A stretch of DNA of 17,081 bases from DUZB01 sp964407525. GTDB lineage: Bacteria; Desulfobacterota; DSM-4660; Desulfatiglandales; Desulfatiglandaceae. The notes beneath the pieces were generated by a model. The model searched no databases. It saw only the letters and a program-made list of their open reading frames with translations, and was not told the DNA's origin. The translations under genes were made by a program, and so were the position numbers. Shown here in pieces: positions 8,534-17,081 of this stretch (the stretch's first letter is position 1; every line of letters begins with the position of its first letter). The stretch lies in NCBI GenBank assembly GCA_964407525.1, contig CAYOWC010000083.1, positions 1 through 17,081 of the forward strand, read 5' to 3'.

Positions 8534-10222
8534 TCACAGTGCCCTTATCTGAGCCAGAATCTGCTCCGGCTTGAAGCCCTTGAGCTTAGCGCTCTGAGAC
8601 GGACAGGTTGAAGCGCAACATCCACATCCTTTGCAAAGGATGGTTTTAACCTGACAGATCTTTTTCTCCGGCAGATAATCAATTGCTCCGTACGGACACA
8701 TATCCATGCATCCCATACACCCCACGCAGGAGTCCTCATCGATTTCAGCAACGATGGCGCTAACTACCAGTTTATCCTTGAACAGGATCGTGGCAACCCT
8801 TGATGAGGCGCCAAGCCCTTGAGAAATGGCCTCTTCGACATTTGCCGGATAACGGGCGGATCCGCAAACAAAAATCCCATCCGTAGCAAAATCGAGGGGC
8901 CGTAATTTGGCATGGGCTTCAAGAAAAAAGTTGTTCTGATCCATGGGAACCCGCAAGAGCTGGGAAAGTCCGGCAGCATCTTCCCGAGCCACGAGAGGCG
9001 TGGAGAGAACCACCAGATCACAAGGAATCTCGACTGTCTTTCCCGTCAGAGAACGGTAAAATTCTACCTTTCCCTCTTCCACGGATGGGGGCTGATCAGC
9101 GGAGAATACATCAAAACGAACACCCTCCCCCCTTGCATCCCAAAGCATTTGCTCATTTTCGGTTCCATACATCTGCATATCCCTGTAAAGAATATGTACA
9201 TGTGCATCCGGGTTCTGTTCCTTGAGCAATCGGGCATTTTTTACCGCAGTCTGACAGCATATCCTCGAACAATATTCCCTTTCAGGGGAACGGGCGCCTG
9301 CGCACTGGATCATCACAACCCCTTTTGCTTCGACCGGTCCCTTTTTCAGCCTGCCCTCCAATTCCATCTGGGTGATGACTTTTTCCCCGTCATACCCGTA
9401 CAGTCCTTCAGGAACGAGCGGCACGGCGCCGGTAGCCACCACGATGCAGCCCACATTCTCCTGCACGGTCTCGCCGCTGTCGCGCTTGATGCCAACTTCA
9501 TAATTCCCGATATAACCGCCCACATCTTCCAACTGGGAACCAAGATAAACAGAGATGTTCGATCTGTCTGTAACCGCCTCGATCAACCCCGAAATTCGTT
9601 CTGAAGCCTCGTTGCCATAGGGGGCCACCCGGTGGATTTTTCTCAACAGGCCTCCCAGATCCTTATCCTTTTCAACCAGCACCACCTCAAGTCCCATTCC
9701 GGCCAAAGTATCGGCTGCAGTCAAACCGGCGACACCGCCTCCAATCACCAGAGCCCTCGGGTTCAAGGATGCTTCAATATCCATCTGGGGCTCCAGAAAA
9801 GCAGCCTTCGACACCCCCATCCTCACCAGGTCTTTGGCCTTCGCCGTCGCCTCGTCTCTCTCCTGCATATGGACCCAGGAACATTGGTCCCTGATATTGA
9901 CCATTTCAAAGAGGTAGGGATTTAAATCAGCGGCCGAACAGGAACTCTGGAACAGTGGCTGGTGGGTACGGGGCGAACAGGATGCCACAATCACCCGATT
10001 GAGATTATGCTCCTTTATCCCGTTCTGTATTTCGCCGATCCCTGCTTCTGAACAGGTATAGAGATTCTCCTTGGCATACACCACTCCGGGGATACCGGAT
10101 GCGTATTCCGTAACGGCCTTACAATCCAGGTGTCCGGCAATATTGGAACCACAGTCGCAGATGAAAACTCCGATCCGCAGATCCTCTTTCGGCAGCTCTT
10201 TTTCTTTTTCCTTCTTACTCAT
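8534..10222 (-). CDS. hdrA: HdrA-like flavin/iron-sulfur protein without Sec
   Basis: A 562-residue HdrA. Domains in order: N-terminal HdrA cluster domain with CDC at residues 22-24 and the SPRTH/WVH region; FAD Rossmann motif GGGVAG (161-166); the HdrA-specific cysteine cluster QCAGARSPEREYCSRICC (first Cys 307); and a C-terminal pair of [4Fe-4S] ferredoxin motifs from Cys499 and about Cys529. After the FAD motif, the place of the NDC-x-x-Cys/Sec segment of the other HdrA proteins here is taken by LLRKIHRVAPYG without Cys or Sec. It is collinear with the C-terminal half of the giant HdrA. Its gene starts 14 bp after the preceding hdrA, whose UGA stop abuts its ribosome binding site (AAGGAG). 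It may pair with that HdrA as a heteromer holding the ferredoxin-side clusters (inference). It ends in UGA. Confidence 0.92.
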   Translation of the reverse strand: MSKKEKEKELPKEDLRIGVFICDCGSNIAGHLDCKAVTEYASGIPGVVYAKENLYTCSEAGIGEIQNGIKEHNLNRVIVASCSPRTHQPLFQSSCSAADLNPYLFEMVNIRDQCSWVHMQERDEATAKAKDLVRMGVSKAAFLEPQMDIEASLNPRALVIGGGVAGLTAADTLAGMGLEVVLVEKDKDLGGLLRKIHRVAPYGNEASERISGLIEAVTDRSNISVYLGSQLEDVGGYIGNYEVGIKRDSGETVQENVGCIVVATGAVPLVPEGLYGYDGEKVITQMELEGRLKKGPVEAKGVVMIQCAGARSPEREYCSRICCQTAVKNARLLKEQNPDAHVHILYRDMQMYGTENEQMLWDARGEGVRFDVFSADQPPSVEEGKVEFYRSLTGKTVEIPCDLVVLSTPLVAREDAAGLSQLLRVPMDQNNFFLEAHAKLRPLDFATDGIFVCGSARYPANVEEAISQGLGASSRVATILFKDKLVVSAIVAEIDEDSCVGCMGCMDMCPYGAIDYLPEKKICQVKTILCKGCGCCASTCPSQSAKLKGFKPEQILAQIRAL

Positions 10223-10236
10223 ATGGTTAGACTCCT

Positions 10237-11769
10237 TCAGGATGCTTCTCGCATCTTAGAATCCATAATGACCAGTGATGCCCTGGCTGCAGCGCCACTG
10301 GCCTGGGCAACAGATTCGGGAATATCCATGGGTCCATGGGCGCAACCGCAGGCAAAGATTCCAGGGACTGTCGTATCCAACGGTTGGAACGTACCGGTCT
10401 CAAAAAATCCGAAACGGTTCACCCCAATACCTAAAATCTCCGCCAGTTCTTCAACGCCCTCATTAGGAGCACAAGCCGTAGCCAGAATCACCATATCAAA
10501 ATCGACTGACTTGACCCGTCTCTCCTTTGTATCTTCATAGGTTACCACGGGGTTGTGATTCGGTCCCTCCGTGATCTCGGCAATCCGACCTCGAATATAG
10601 CTGATTCCGGACTGGTTTCCACCCCTGACCTTATACTCTTCAAAACCTTTGCCCACAGCCCTGATATCCATGCCGAATATGACGGATGTCGTCTCGCGTT
10701 CATGCTCATTGGCTATAATCGCTTCCTTGATGGAATGCATGCAGCAGAAACCCGAACAGAATGGGTAAAACCTGAAATCCCTCGACCCAACACATTGGAT
10801 AAAAGCCAACCTCTTGGCCACGGAAAAACCTTCCGCTTTCTTTTTCAATGTTTCCAGTGGCTCTACAATCTCAAGGTGTGCGGCGTATTTCGCAGCCCAC
10901 TTCTTCCGATCATCATCATCCGCGTAGTCACCACTCTGGAAGGCCTCAACCATTTCGGCCGAATCCTGTCCATGTTTCTTTTCAAGTTTCCCTATCGCTT
11001 TCTGGGATTTTTTGACTTTCTTTTCCAGTTCATGAATTTCCGCTTCCACCGCCAGATCAGACGGGCGATCCAAATGCCCACCCGTTGGACCGCTGGCGCT
11101 GAGCAGTCTTTCGAACTCAATGGCCGTAATCACATTGGGTATTTCACGATACTGGTATTCCGGGATCACTGAGGGATCAAAAACCTTGTACCCGCTGGCC
11201 ACAATAATGGCCCCGGCGTCGATCTCCACAACCCTGTCTTTCTGGTCAAAATTCACGGCATCGGCCTGGCAGACTTTCGCGCAAATACCGCATTTTTTGC
11301 CATTCAGTTGCCTGCAATGATCAGGATCAATGGTATGCGTAGATGGAATTCCCTGTGCAAACCAGCTGTAAATAGCCCTCCGGTCGCCAAGGCCTTCATT
11401 GAAGGCATCCGGCAGTATAGTCGGGCATTTCTCTTTGCATGCACCACAACCGGTGCACCGATCCTCCTCCACATAACGGGCTTTCTTTCGCACAGTAACC
11501 TTGAAATCGCCTTCTTCCCCGTCCACCTTTTCCACTTCCGAGTAGGCCATCAATTCAATATTGGGATGTCGACCGACATCCAGCATCTTAGGCGAAAGGA
11601 TTCAGATAGCGCAATCGTTTGTAGGAAACGTCTTATCCAACTGCGCCATTTTTCCGCCGATACTGGGCAGACGTTCCACGAGATGCACCTTAATACCCAT
11701 TTCGGCGAGATCCAGCGATGCCTGAATCCCGGCGATGCCTCCTCCAATAACGACTATATCTTTCTTCAC
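10237..11769 (-). CDS. hdrA: Short HdrA with Sec, N-terminal cluster domain missing
   Basis: A 510-residue HdrA that begins directly with the FAD fold (IGGGIAG, 8-14). It has UGA at 11604-11602 (residue 56) in TFPTNDCAI-U-ILSPK, where HdrA proteins carry Cys or Sec. Then come ferredoxin-like clusters Cys105-108-111-115 and Cys152-160-163-167, and the HdrA cysteine region from Cys326 (QCVGSRD ... CSGFCCMHS). It lacks the N-terminal HdrA domain and C-terminal ferredoxins, which the next gene supplies. A highly charged, helix-forming stretch of about 75 residues (about 240-314, KKVKKSQKAIGKLEKKHG) is inserted before Cys326 and is absent from the giant HdrA. Start GTG 11769 has AGGAG 7-8 nt upstream. 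It lies 44 bp after mvhD and ends in UGA. Role: FAD-centred electron branching, inferred from HdrA. Confidence 0.93.
11564..11581 (-). promoter_or_regulatory. SECIS element of the short hdrA
   Basis: GGAUGUC (11581-11575) pairs perfectly with GACAUCC (11570-11564) around the tetraloop GGUC, 20 nt after the UGA at 11604-11602. A perfect 7-bp stem with a GGU loop is a strong bacterial SECIS candidate. Confidence 0.8.
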
Positions 11770-11813
11770 GGTCTTGCTCCTGTCTACCCTAATGTCTTCC
11801 GTTGTATTCCAGA

Positions 11814-12233
11814 TCAGGCTGCATTTTTCAGATCTGAAGGCCCCAAGGTTTTGACCTGTTCCGTAAATTCCCTGGCAACTTCGGCAAATCGGGTACCTTC
11901 GGCTGAAGATATCCATTCAAGTCTTAATCTGTTGGTATCGATACCAAGTATTTTGACCAGTTCAACCGTCATGTCAAACATTTTTTCAGCTTTTACATTA
12001 CCATCCAGGTAATGACAATCACCGAAATGTCACCCGGCTACCAGAACGCCGTCCGCACCCTTCTGGAACGCCTTGAGAACAAAATTGGGATTGATCCTTC
12101 CAGAACACATAACCCGTATAATGCGCATGTTGGGAGGATACTGAAACCGGCTGACGCCCGCCAGATCTGCAGCGGAATAGGCGCACCAGTTACAAGCGAA
12201 TGTAACGATTTCGGGAGAAAACTCTTCAGCCAT
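11814..12233 (-). CDS. mvhD: MvhD-like electron-transfer subunit with one Sec
   Basis: A 139-residue MvhD-family protein. UGA at 12032-12030 (residue 68) falls in VAG-U-HFGDCHYLDG, where the family has Cys or Sec; the first site has Cys (CNWCAYSAADLAG, Cys17). Family signatures include SRFQYPP, RVMCSGRINP, and LEWISSAEGTRFAEV near the C-terminus. It would shuttle electrons between an HdrA and its electron donor through a [2Fe-2S] cluster. ATG 12233 has only a weak site (GCGAG) upstream. It follows the giant hdrA after a 164-bp gap and precedes the short hdrA by 44 bp. The gene ends in UGA at 11816-11814, so the same short gene uses UGA both as Sec and as stop. A conventional annotation would keep only the first 67 residues. 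Confidence 0.95.
11996..12014 (-). promoter_or_regulatory. SECIS candidate of mvhD (11814-12233)
   Basis: CAUUACC (12014-12008) pairs perfectly with GGUAAUG (12002-11996), loop UGGAU, 15 nt after the UGA. The stem is nearly the same as that after the second UGA of the other mvhD, but the hairpin also codes for conserved residues, so conservation may be partly protein-driven. Confidence 0.7.
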
Positions 12234-12284
12234 TGGTAAACTCGCTTTTACTAGTATATAGTTGGTTTTTTATCTGCAGGCCAC

Positions 12285-12328
12285 GTTGAGTAGTTTAGTG
12301 GTTCAGTAGTCGAGTAGGACTACTCAAC
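12285..12328. repeat. Inverted repeat in the hdrA-mvhD gap
   Basis: GTTGAGTAG (12285-12293) is the perfect reverse complement of CTACTCAAC (12320-12328). Inside, GTAGTC (12306-12311) and GACTAC (12318-12323) form an alternative hairpin overlapping the right arm. The two folds exclude each other. The gap 12234-12397 otherwise holds a weak TATACT box (12258-12253, minus strand) without a good -35 and no gene. Confidence 0.7.
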
Positions 12329-12363
12329 AATTCAAGACTCTCTATGCGTGTTTCCTGTTTTGC

Positions 12364-12398
12364 CAATCGTCAATCATCAATCGTCAATCGTCAAACGT
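12364..12398. repeat. Five heptanucleotide tandem repeats (CAATCGT type)
   Basis: Five 7-bp units run from 12364 to 12398: three CAATCGT, one CAATCAT and one CAAACGT. The array runs into the UGA stop codon (12400-12398) of the giant hdrA, so the repeat forms the first bases after the coding region. A heptameric repeat is prone to slippage, but here it lies outside the reading frame. Confidence 0.85.
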
Positions 12399-15300
12399 CA
12401 ATTCAGCGCCGCTTCCACCATAGTCAGAACTTCCTGGTCATCATAGTGAAAATTGACTGCGGCGCCGGTTGGGCAGGCAGCAGCGCAGGACCCGCATCCC
12501 TTGCACAGGGCGGCTTCTACGTGGGAGACCATTCGACCACCCTCCCTTTCCTCCAGATTGATTGCACCAAATGGACACGCTTCCACGCAGATACCGCAAC
12601 CAAGGCAGTAATGCTCATCCACATGGGACACCACACCTTCAACGGTGAGGGTCTGCTTTGCAAGAACCACGGATGCCCTGGATGCCGCAGCCTGAGCCTG
12701 GGCGATGCTTTCCTCGATTGGTTTCGGGTAGTGGGCCATGCCGGCAAGAAAAAGGCCGTCAGAGGCAAACTCCACAGGCCTCAGCTTGGCATGGGCTTCC
12801 ATGAAAAACCCATCTTCGTTAACGGAAAGTTTGAACATCTGCGCCAACTCCCCATTGTCCCTGGGAATAATGGCCGATGCCAAAACCACGAGATCGGGGG
12901 AAATTTTGATATCTCTCCCGAGGATATGGTCTTTAACAACTACGGAGATTCCGCCTGCCTCTTTCGTAACAATCGGCTTTCGATCAAGATCGTAGCGGAC
13001 GAAAACAATCCCCTTGCTGCGCGCTTTCCTGTAAAGTTCTTCCCTCTGCCCGTAGGTACGGATATCCCTGTACAGGATATAGATCTCCATATCCGGTTTG
13101 TCTTCTTTCAGCTCGAGAGCGGACTTGATAGAATGGGTACAGCAGACCTTGGAACAATAGGGTCTCTGTGGCTCCCTGGAACCCACACACTGAATAAAAA
13201 CGGCTGTTTTCACGTCTTTAATCCTGCTGTCTGCAGCTTTCAGGGCATCATCCAGATCAAGGTGTGTCAGTACCCTGTCATCTTCACCATAGAGATATTC
13301 CGACGGTTTCTGTTCCAGGGCGCCTACTGCGACCACTACCGCTCCGTGTTCCAGGTTTTCCTCTGCTCCATTATGAGAAATCGTGGTTTTGAAATTCCCC
13401 ACAAACCCCGATGCATCCTTTATGCTTGCATCTGTAAAGACATCCACAAGCGGATGATTCTGGACCGATTGAATGATTTCCTTCATACCGGCATCGATCG
13501 ATTCACCCTGCCATGTATTCACGAGGCGGCTTGCGTTTCCCCCCAGTTCAGAGGACTGCTCCACGAGATACGTGTGAAATCCCTGGTCGCCAAGCCCTAA
13601 CGCTGCCGTCATGCCGGATATTCCACCGCCGATAACCAGGGCCTTATTATCCACTCCAATGGACGGTTGGGGCAGCGGCTGTATAAGCTGCGCCCTCGCT
13701 ACCGCCATGCGAACCAGATCCTTCGCCTTCAGGGTTGCCTCTTCCCGTTCTTTGCTGTGGACCCAGGAGCAGTGGTTCCGGATATTGGCCATTTCGAAGA
13801 GGTATTTGTTCAGGCCCGCGTCCTTCAAGGTTTCCTGGAACAGGGCTTCATGGGTCCTCGGCGTACACGCCGCCACCACCACCCGGTTCAGGCCTTCGCG
13901 CAGGATCACTTCTTTCATTTTGTCCTGCGTATCCTGCGAACAGGTAAAAAGATTCTCTTCCACATAGCTCACCCCTGGAAGACTGCGTGTGTAATCCGCC
14001 ACGGCGGGGATATCTACAATCCCACCGATGTTGGTTCCACAGTTGCAGACAAAGACACCTACCTTGGGGGCTTCTGAAGAGACATCCCGTTCTTCCGGAT
14101 AGGACACCTCCTTAGTCAAAGTACCCCTGGCCGAAGACAGCAAGGCCTTCGCACTGCACGCAGCCGCACTGGCTTCCACAACCGAATTCGGGATGTCCTT
14201 GGGTTCCTGGAAAGCCCCGCAGACATAGATACCGTTTCTTGAGGTCTCCACAGGATGAAAAGTACCGGTCTGAACGAAATGGTCCTGGTCCAGTTCTACG
14301 CCAAGATCATTGGCCGTTTCTATGAGAGATTCGGGAGTCTCCAGTCCCGAGGCGAGAACCACCACATCGAAAATTTCAGAATGAATGGAACCTTCCTCGT
14401 CTGCATATTCCAGAATAAGGTCTTTCGTAACAGAATCTTCTGAAATGGAATGGATCCTTGAACGGATGAATCGTACCCCCTGTTCATCTTTGGCACGGTT
14501 GTAGTATCGCTCAAAATCCTTTCCGTAGGTACGCATATCCATGAAAAATATAGCGGCATCCAGATCCTGATCCGAGTGTTCTTTAGCAATAACCGCCTCT
14601 TTCACCGAATACATGCAGCAGACAGAAGAGCAGTAACCATGGTCGCAGCGATTGATATCCCTGGATCCTACGCACTGCAGCCATGCAATCTTTTGTGGCT
14701 CCCGGCCGTCCGATGGACGTTTCAAATGACCTTGATATGGTCCGGTAGCGCTGAGAATCCGCTCAAATTCCATACTGGTGACCACATTGGAATAGGATGC
14801 GTAGCTGTATGTATCAAACTGAGAAGGATCAAAGGCCTTAAAGCCGGGTGCCAGGATTACCGAGCCCACATCAATGGAAATCTTTTTGGTTTGCTCGGAA
14901 TGCGTCTCCAAGGTAACCGCTTCAGCCTTACAGGCATCCACGCACTGGTAACATTCACAGCATCCCCCGCAGTTGAGACATCTGGCGGCCTCTTCTTTTG
15001 AATCTTCCTCACTAGGAAGAAGGGAAACCTCATCAAATCCTGAAATGGCCTCCATCGCCGGTAAGGTTTCCACAGACAACCGTTTCCCGACGGGTTCATC
15101 TTCAGGGATCTCCACCCAGTTTTCCCCAATGGGTGGTTCATCAATCCATTCCTCCGGCAGCTGTTCTCCCTGAAGAAATTTGTCCATATACAGGGCGGCA
15201 CGTTTCCCCGCCTCAACCGCTTCAATAACCGTAGCAGGACCGGTAATCACATCCCCGCCGGCAAAGATCTCCGGGACATTGGTCTGAAGTGTCTCCGGAT

Positions 15301-16855
15301 TCACCACCAGCATATTCCACCGGGAAATCTCAATTCCCGATTCTTCCCCGCCCAAGAAATCCAGATCCGGCTGCTGTCCAACGGCCGGGATGATGTGGGC
15401 CGCTTCAATAAAAAACTCAGAATCTGCTATCGGTATAGGCTTGCGCCTGCCGGTGGTATCTGCATCAGTAAGCCTTGTCCGAATGCACTCGATCCCTGCC
15501 GCATTGCCGTCTTTTTCTGAGATTTTTACGGGGGCCACAAGAAAATGGATTTTGATACCTTCCTTTTCCGTTTCTTCCACTTCCTCCGGACCCGCCAGCA
15601 TCTCCGTCCGCGACCGTCGATAGATAATATGGACTTCATCCGCTCCAAGCCGTAAAGCCGTCCGTGCACCATCAAGGGCCGAATGGCCTCCACCGATGAT
15701 AACAGCCTTCCCTTGAAGTTTCGTTAGTTCTCCCAACTCCACTTTCCTGAGAAAACTTGTGACATCCTGAACTCCCTGGGTTTCTTCCCCCGAAAGCCTC
15801 AGTTTCAGTCCTTTCCAGGCACCGGAACCTAAGAATATGGCCTTGGCCCCATGGGCTTTGAGTTCTTCCAAGGTAAGGTCTTTTCCAATGGCCGTGTTCG
15901 TATGGATTTCGATGCCAAAGCGTTTTAAATTATCAATTTCATTGTCCAGGACCGCCCTGGGAAGACGATGTGCAGGAATGCCGTACCGCATCATACCCCC
16001 GGCCTCAGGCATGGACTCGTAAACACTCACCTTATATCCTGCGAGGGCCAGAAAATAAGCAGCGGTAAGACCGGCAGGTCCAGCCCCGACAACGGCAACC
16101 TTCTCCTCTTTCATCTCTATTTGAGGAACGGGAATTTCCTGAAGATTGGTACGGTCAGCCGCCACCCGCTTCAGTTCTCGAATCGATATGGATTCATCCA
16201 GTTCCAGACGCCGGCAACTTTTTTCGCAGGCATGGGGACATACACGACCCAGCACCCCTGGGAAGGGAAGATCCTCCATGATAATTTTGATCGCTTCCGT
16301 GTATTTGCCCTGTTTCACCATCTGGACATAGCCCTGGACGTTCAAGTGAGCCGGGCAGGCCATTCTGCACGGCGCCAGGTCCAGTTTCTCAATAGCAAAG
16401 CCCCCGGGAATGGCCTGGGCGTAGGATTTATAGGTGGCTTTGCGTGTCACCATGTCCATGTCATATTCGCTGGGCCGCTCCACGGGACAGGCCTCCGCGC
16501 AATCACCACAGGCAGTGCATGCATCAGCGTCAATAAAACGCGGAGTTTTTCTAATTTTCACCTGGAAATCGCCCTCATTTCCGCTGACGTCTTCTACTTC
16601 TGAGCAGGTATGCAGTTCAATATTGATGTGCCGGCCGACCTCGACCAGTTTCGGAGAGATAATTCACATCGCGCAGTCGTTGGTGGGAAACGTTTTATCC
16701 AACTGGGCCATCACTCCACCAATGGCTGATGATTTTTCCACCAGATGCACATAAAAACCGGAATCCGCCATATCAAGAGCAGCCTGCATCCCCGAGATGC
16801 CGCTGCCGATTATGCATACAGAACCACGTATTTTCCCGGGCGTTTCTTTTTTCAT
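12398..16855 (-). CDS. hdrA: Giant HdrA: HdrA(Sec) with inserted GltD/NfnB module, fused to a second HdrA
   Basis: A 1485-residue fusion. Order: FAD motif GSGISG (17-22); Sec64 by UGA 16666-16664 in TFPTNDCAM-U-IISPK; ferredoxin cluster Cys113-116-119-123. Then a GltD/NfnB-type NAD(P)H:acceptor module: Cys163, 167, 206, 210, 214; FAD GAGPAG 257-262; dinucleotide GGGHS 388-392; YRRSR 412-416. HdrA resumes with a Cys-rich cluster from Cys626 (CLNCGGCCECYQC) and the HdrA cysteine motif from Cys728. A full second HdrA unit follows: CNC 937-939, FAD GGGISG from 1076, two terminal ferredoxins from Cys1417. ATG 16855 has GAGGAG 6-7 nt upstream; an earlier ATG at 16927 lies at or before the likely transcription start. 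First gene of the operon. It would join NAD(P)H, ferredoxin and the MvhD/Fdh route at one flavoprotein (inference). It ends in UGA. Confidence 0.94.
16631..16648 (-). promoter_or_regulatory. SECIS element of the giant hdrA
   Basis: CUGGUCG (16648-16642) pairs with CGGCCGG (16637-16631), including two G-U pairs, around the tetraloop AGGU, 15 nt after the UGA at 16666-16664. The GGU loop and spacing fit a bacterial SECIS. Confidence 0.8.
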
Positions 16856-16931
16856 TCGGATCTCCTCGACTGAATTTAAGACCTCATCACATGTTTCGTT
16901 CGTGAAAGGCGTAAATACTTTATCCATTTAG

Positions 16932-16960
16932 CCTATATAAAAAAGAACATTCACAGTCAA
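16932..16960 (-). promoter_or_regulatory. Candidate sigma70 promoter of the hdr-mvhD-fdh operon
   Basis: On the minus strand TTGACT (16960-16955) and TATAGG (16937-16932) are 17 bp apart. Transcription would begin near 16925, leaving a leader of about 70 nt before ATG 16855. The stretch 16961-17081 beyond it shows no gene or clear operator. No sigma54-type site was seen. This is the only convincing promoter found for the seven-gene set. Confidence 0.5.
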
Positions 16961-17081
16961 GTAATATTTCCAGAGCCGTACACATCAATCCCCTTGATAG
17001 TCCTCTTTTTTTGTGATTTAATTCCTAGAGACTTAGGCTGGTAATAATAACCAATTTCACACGAGCGCCGCCTCTGACCGG

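Noticed and set aside
10222..10239. Read-through of the short hdrA UGA stop to fuse it with the next hdrA
   Set aside because: The two genes are in different frames (17 nt apart), and the continued frame hits another UGA after five codons; a ribosome binding site for the second gene is present.
12344..13600. A 418-residue open frame on the plus strand
   Set aside because: It lies antisense to the well-supported giant HdrA, has no recognisable domain and no ribosome binding site; it is a shadow of that gene.
4970..16855. A genome-wide reassignment of UGA to a standard amino acid
   Set aside because: Four genes here end in UGA at the expected family C-termini, and all six internal UGAs sit only at Cys/Sec positions rather than at Trp or Gly sites.
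16920..16985. A 21-residue leader peptide frame upstream of the giant hdrA
   Set aside because: It spans the likely promoter and shows no attenuator-like codon run or terminator hairpin; probably chance.

Overview
The window looks like chromosomal DNA of a strictly anaerobic bacterium of the sulfate-reducing or syntrophic deltaproteobacterial (Desulfobacterota) kind. The evidence is a formate dehydrogenase / heterodisulfide-reductase (Hdr) electron-transfer operon unusually rich in selenocysteine (Sec), moderate GC, and short intergenic repeats. The organism is inferred from gene content only.

Left part (1-4651). A 24-bp tandem repeat runs off the left edge (1-96). Two leftward genes follow: a fumarate reductase/succinate dehydrogenase-type flavoprotein (217-1857) and a small TPR-like lipoprotein (1895-2119). 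Diverging from them are three rightward genes: an RhlB-like DEAD-box RNA helicase (2315-3778), a small three-helix membrane protein (3804-4103) and a CobO/BtuR-type corrinoid adenosyltransferase (4124-4651). A 21-bp inverted repeat and a bidirectional terminator lie between this block and the convergent operon to the right.

Right part (4970-16855, minus strand, transcribed right to left). One promoter-like site at about 16932-16960 precedes seven genes: a 1485-residue HdrA with a GltD/NfnB module inserted in its first half and a second HdrA unit fused behind it; mvhD; a short HdrA; a second HdrA; a second mvhD; an FrhB/FdhB-like iron-sulfur protein; and fdhA. Five of the seven contain in-frame UGA codons at positions where the families carry a conserved Cys or Sec. 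There are six such codons (two in one MvhD), and each has a hairpin starting 11-20 nt downstream. Four of the seven genes end in UGA, so the codon is not reassigned. An annotation that treats UGA only as stop would break fdhA, both mvhD genes and two hdrA genes, and would miss the 146-aa MvhD at 8071-8511.

How the genes may work together (inference). FdhA would oxidise formate or reduce CO2. The FrhB/FdhB-like protein and the MvhD proteins would relay electrons to the HdrA flavins, where electron bifurcation or confurcation could involve ferredoxin. The GltD/NfnB insert would add an NAD(P)H site. The operon reads as a duplicated module, HdrA(Sec)+HdrA+MvhD, once fused with a GltD insert and once split. 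No HdrB, HdrC or hydrogenase subunit is present in the window, so the usual heterodisulfide site is missing or encoded elsewhere.
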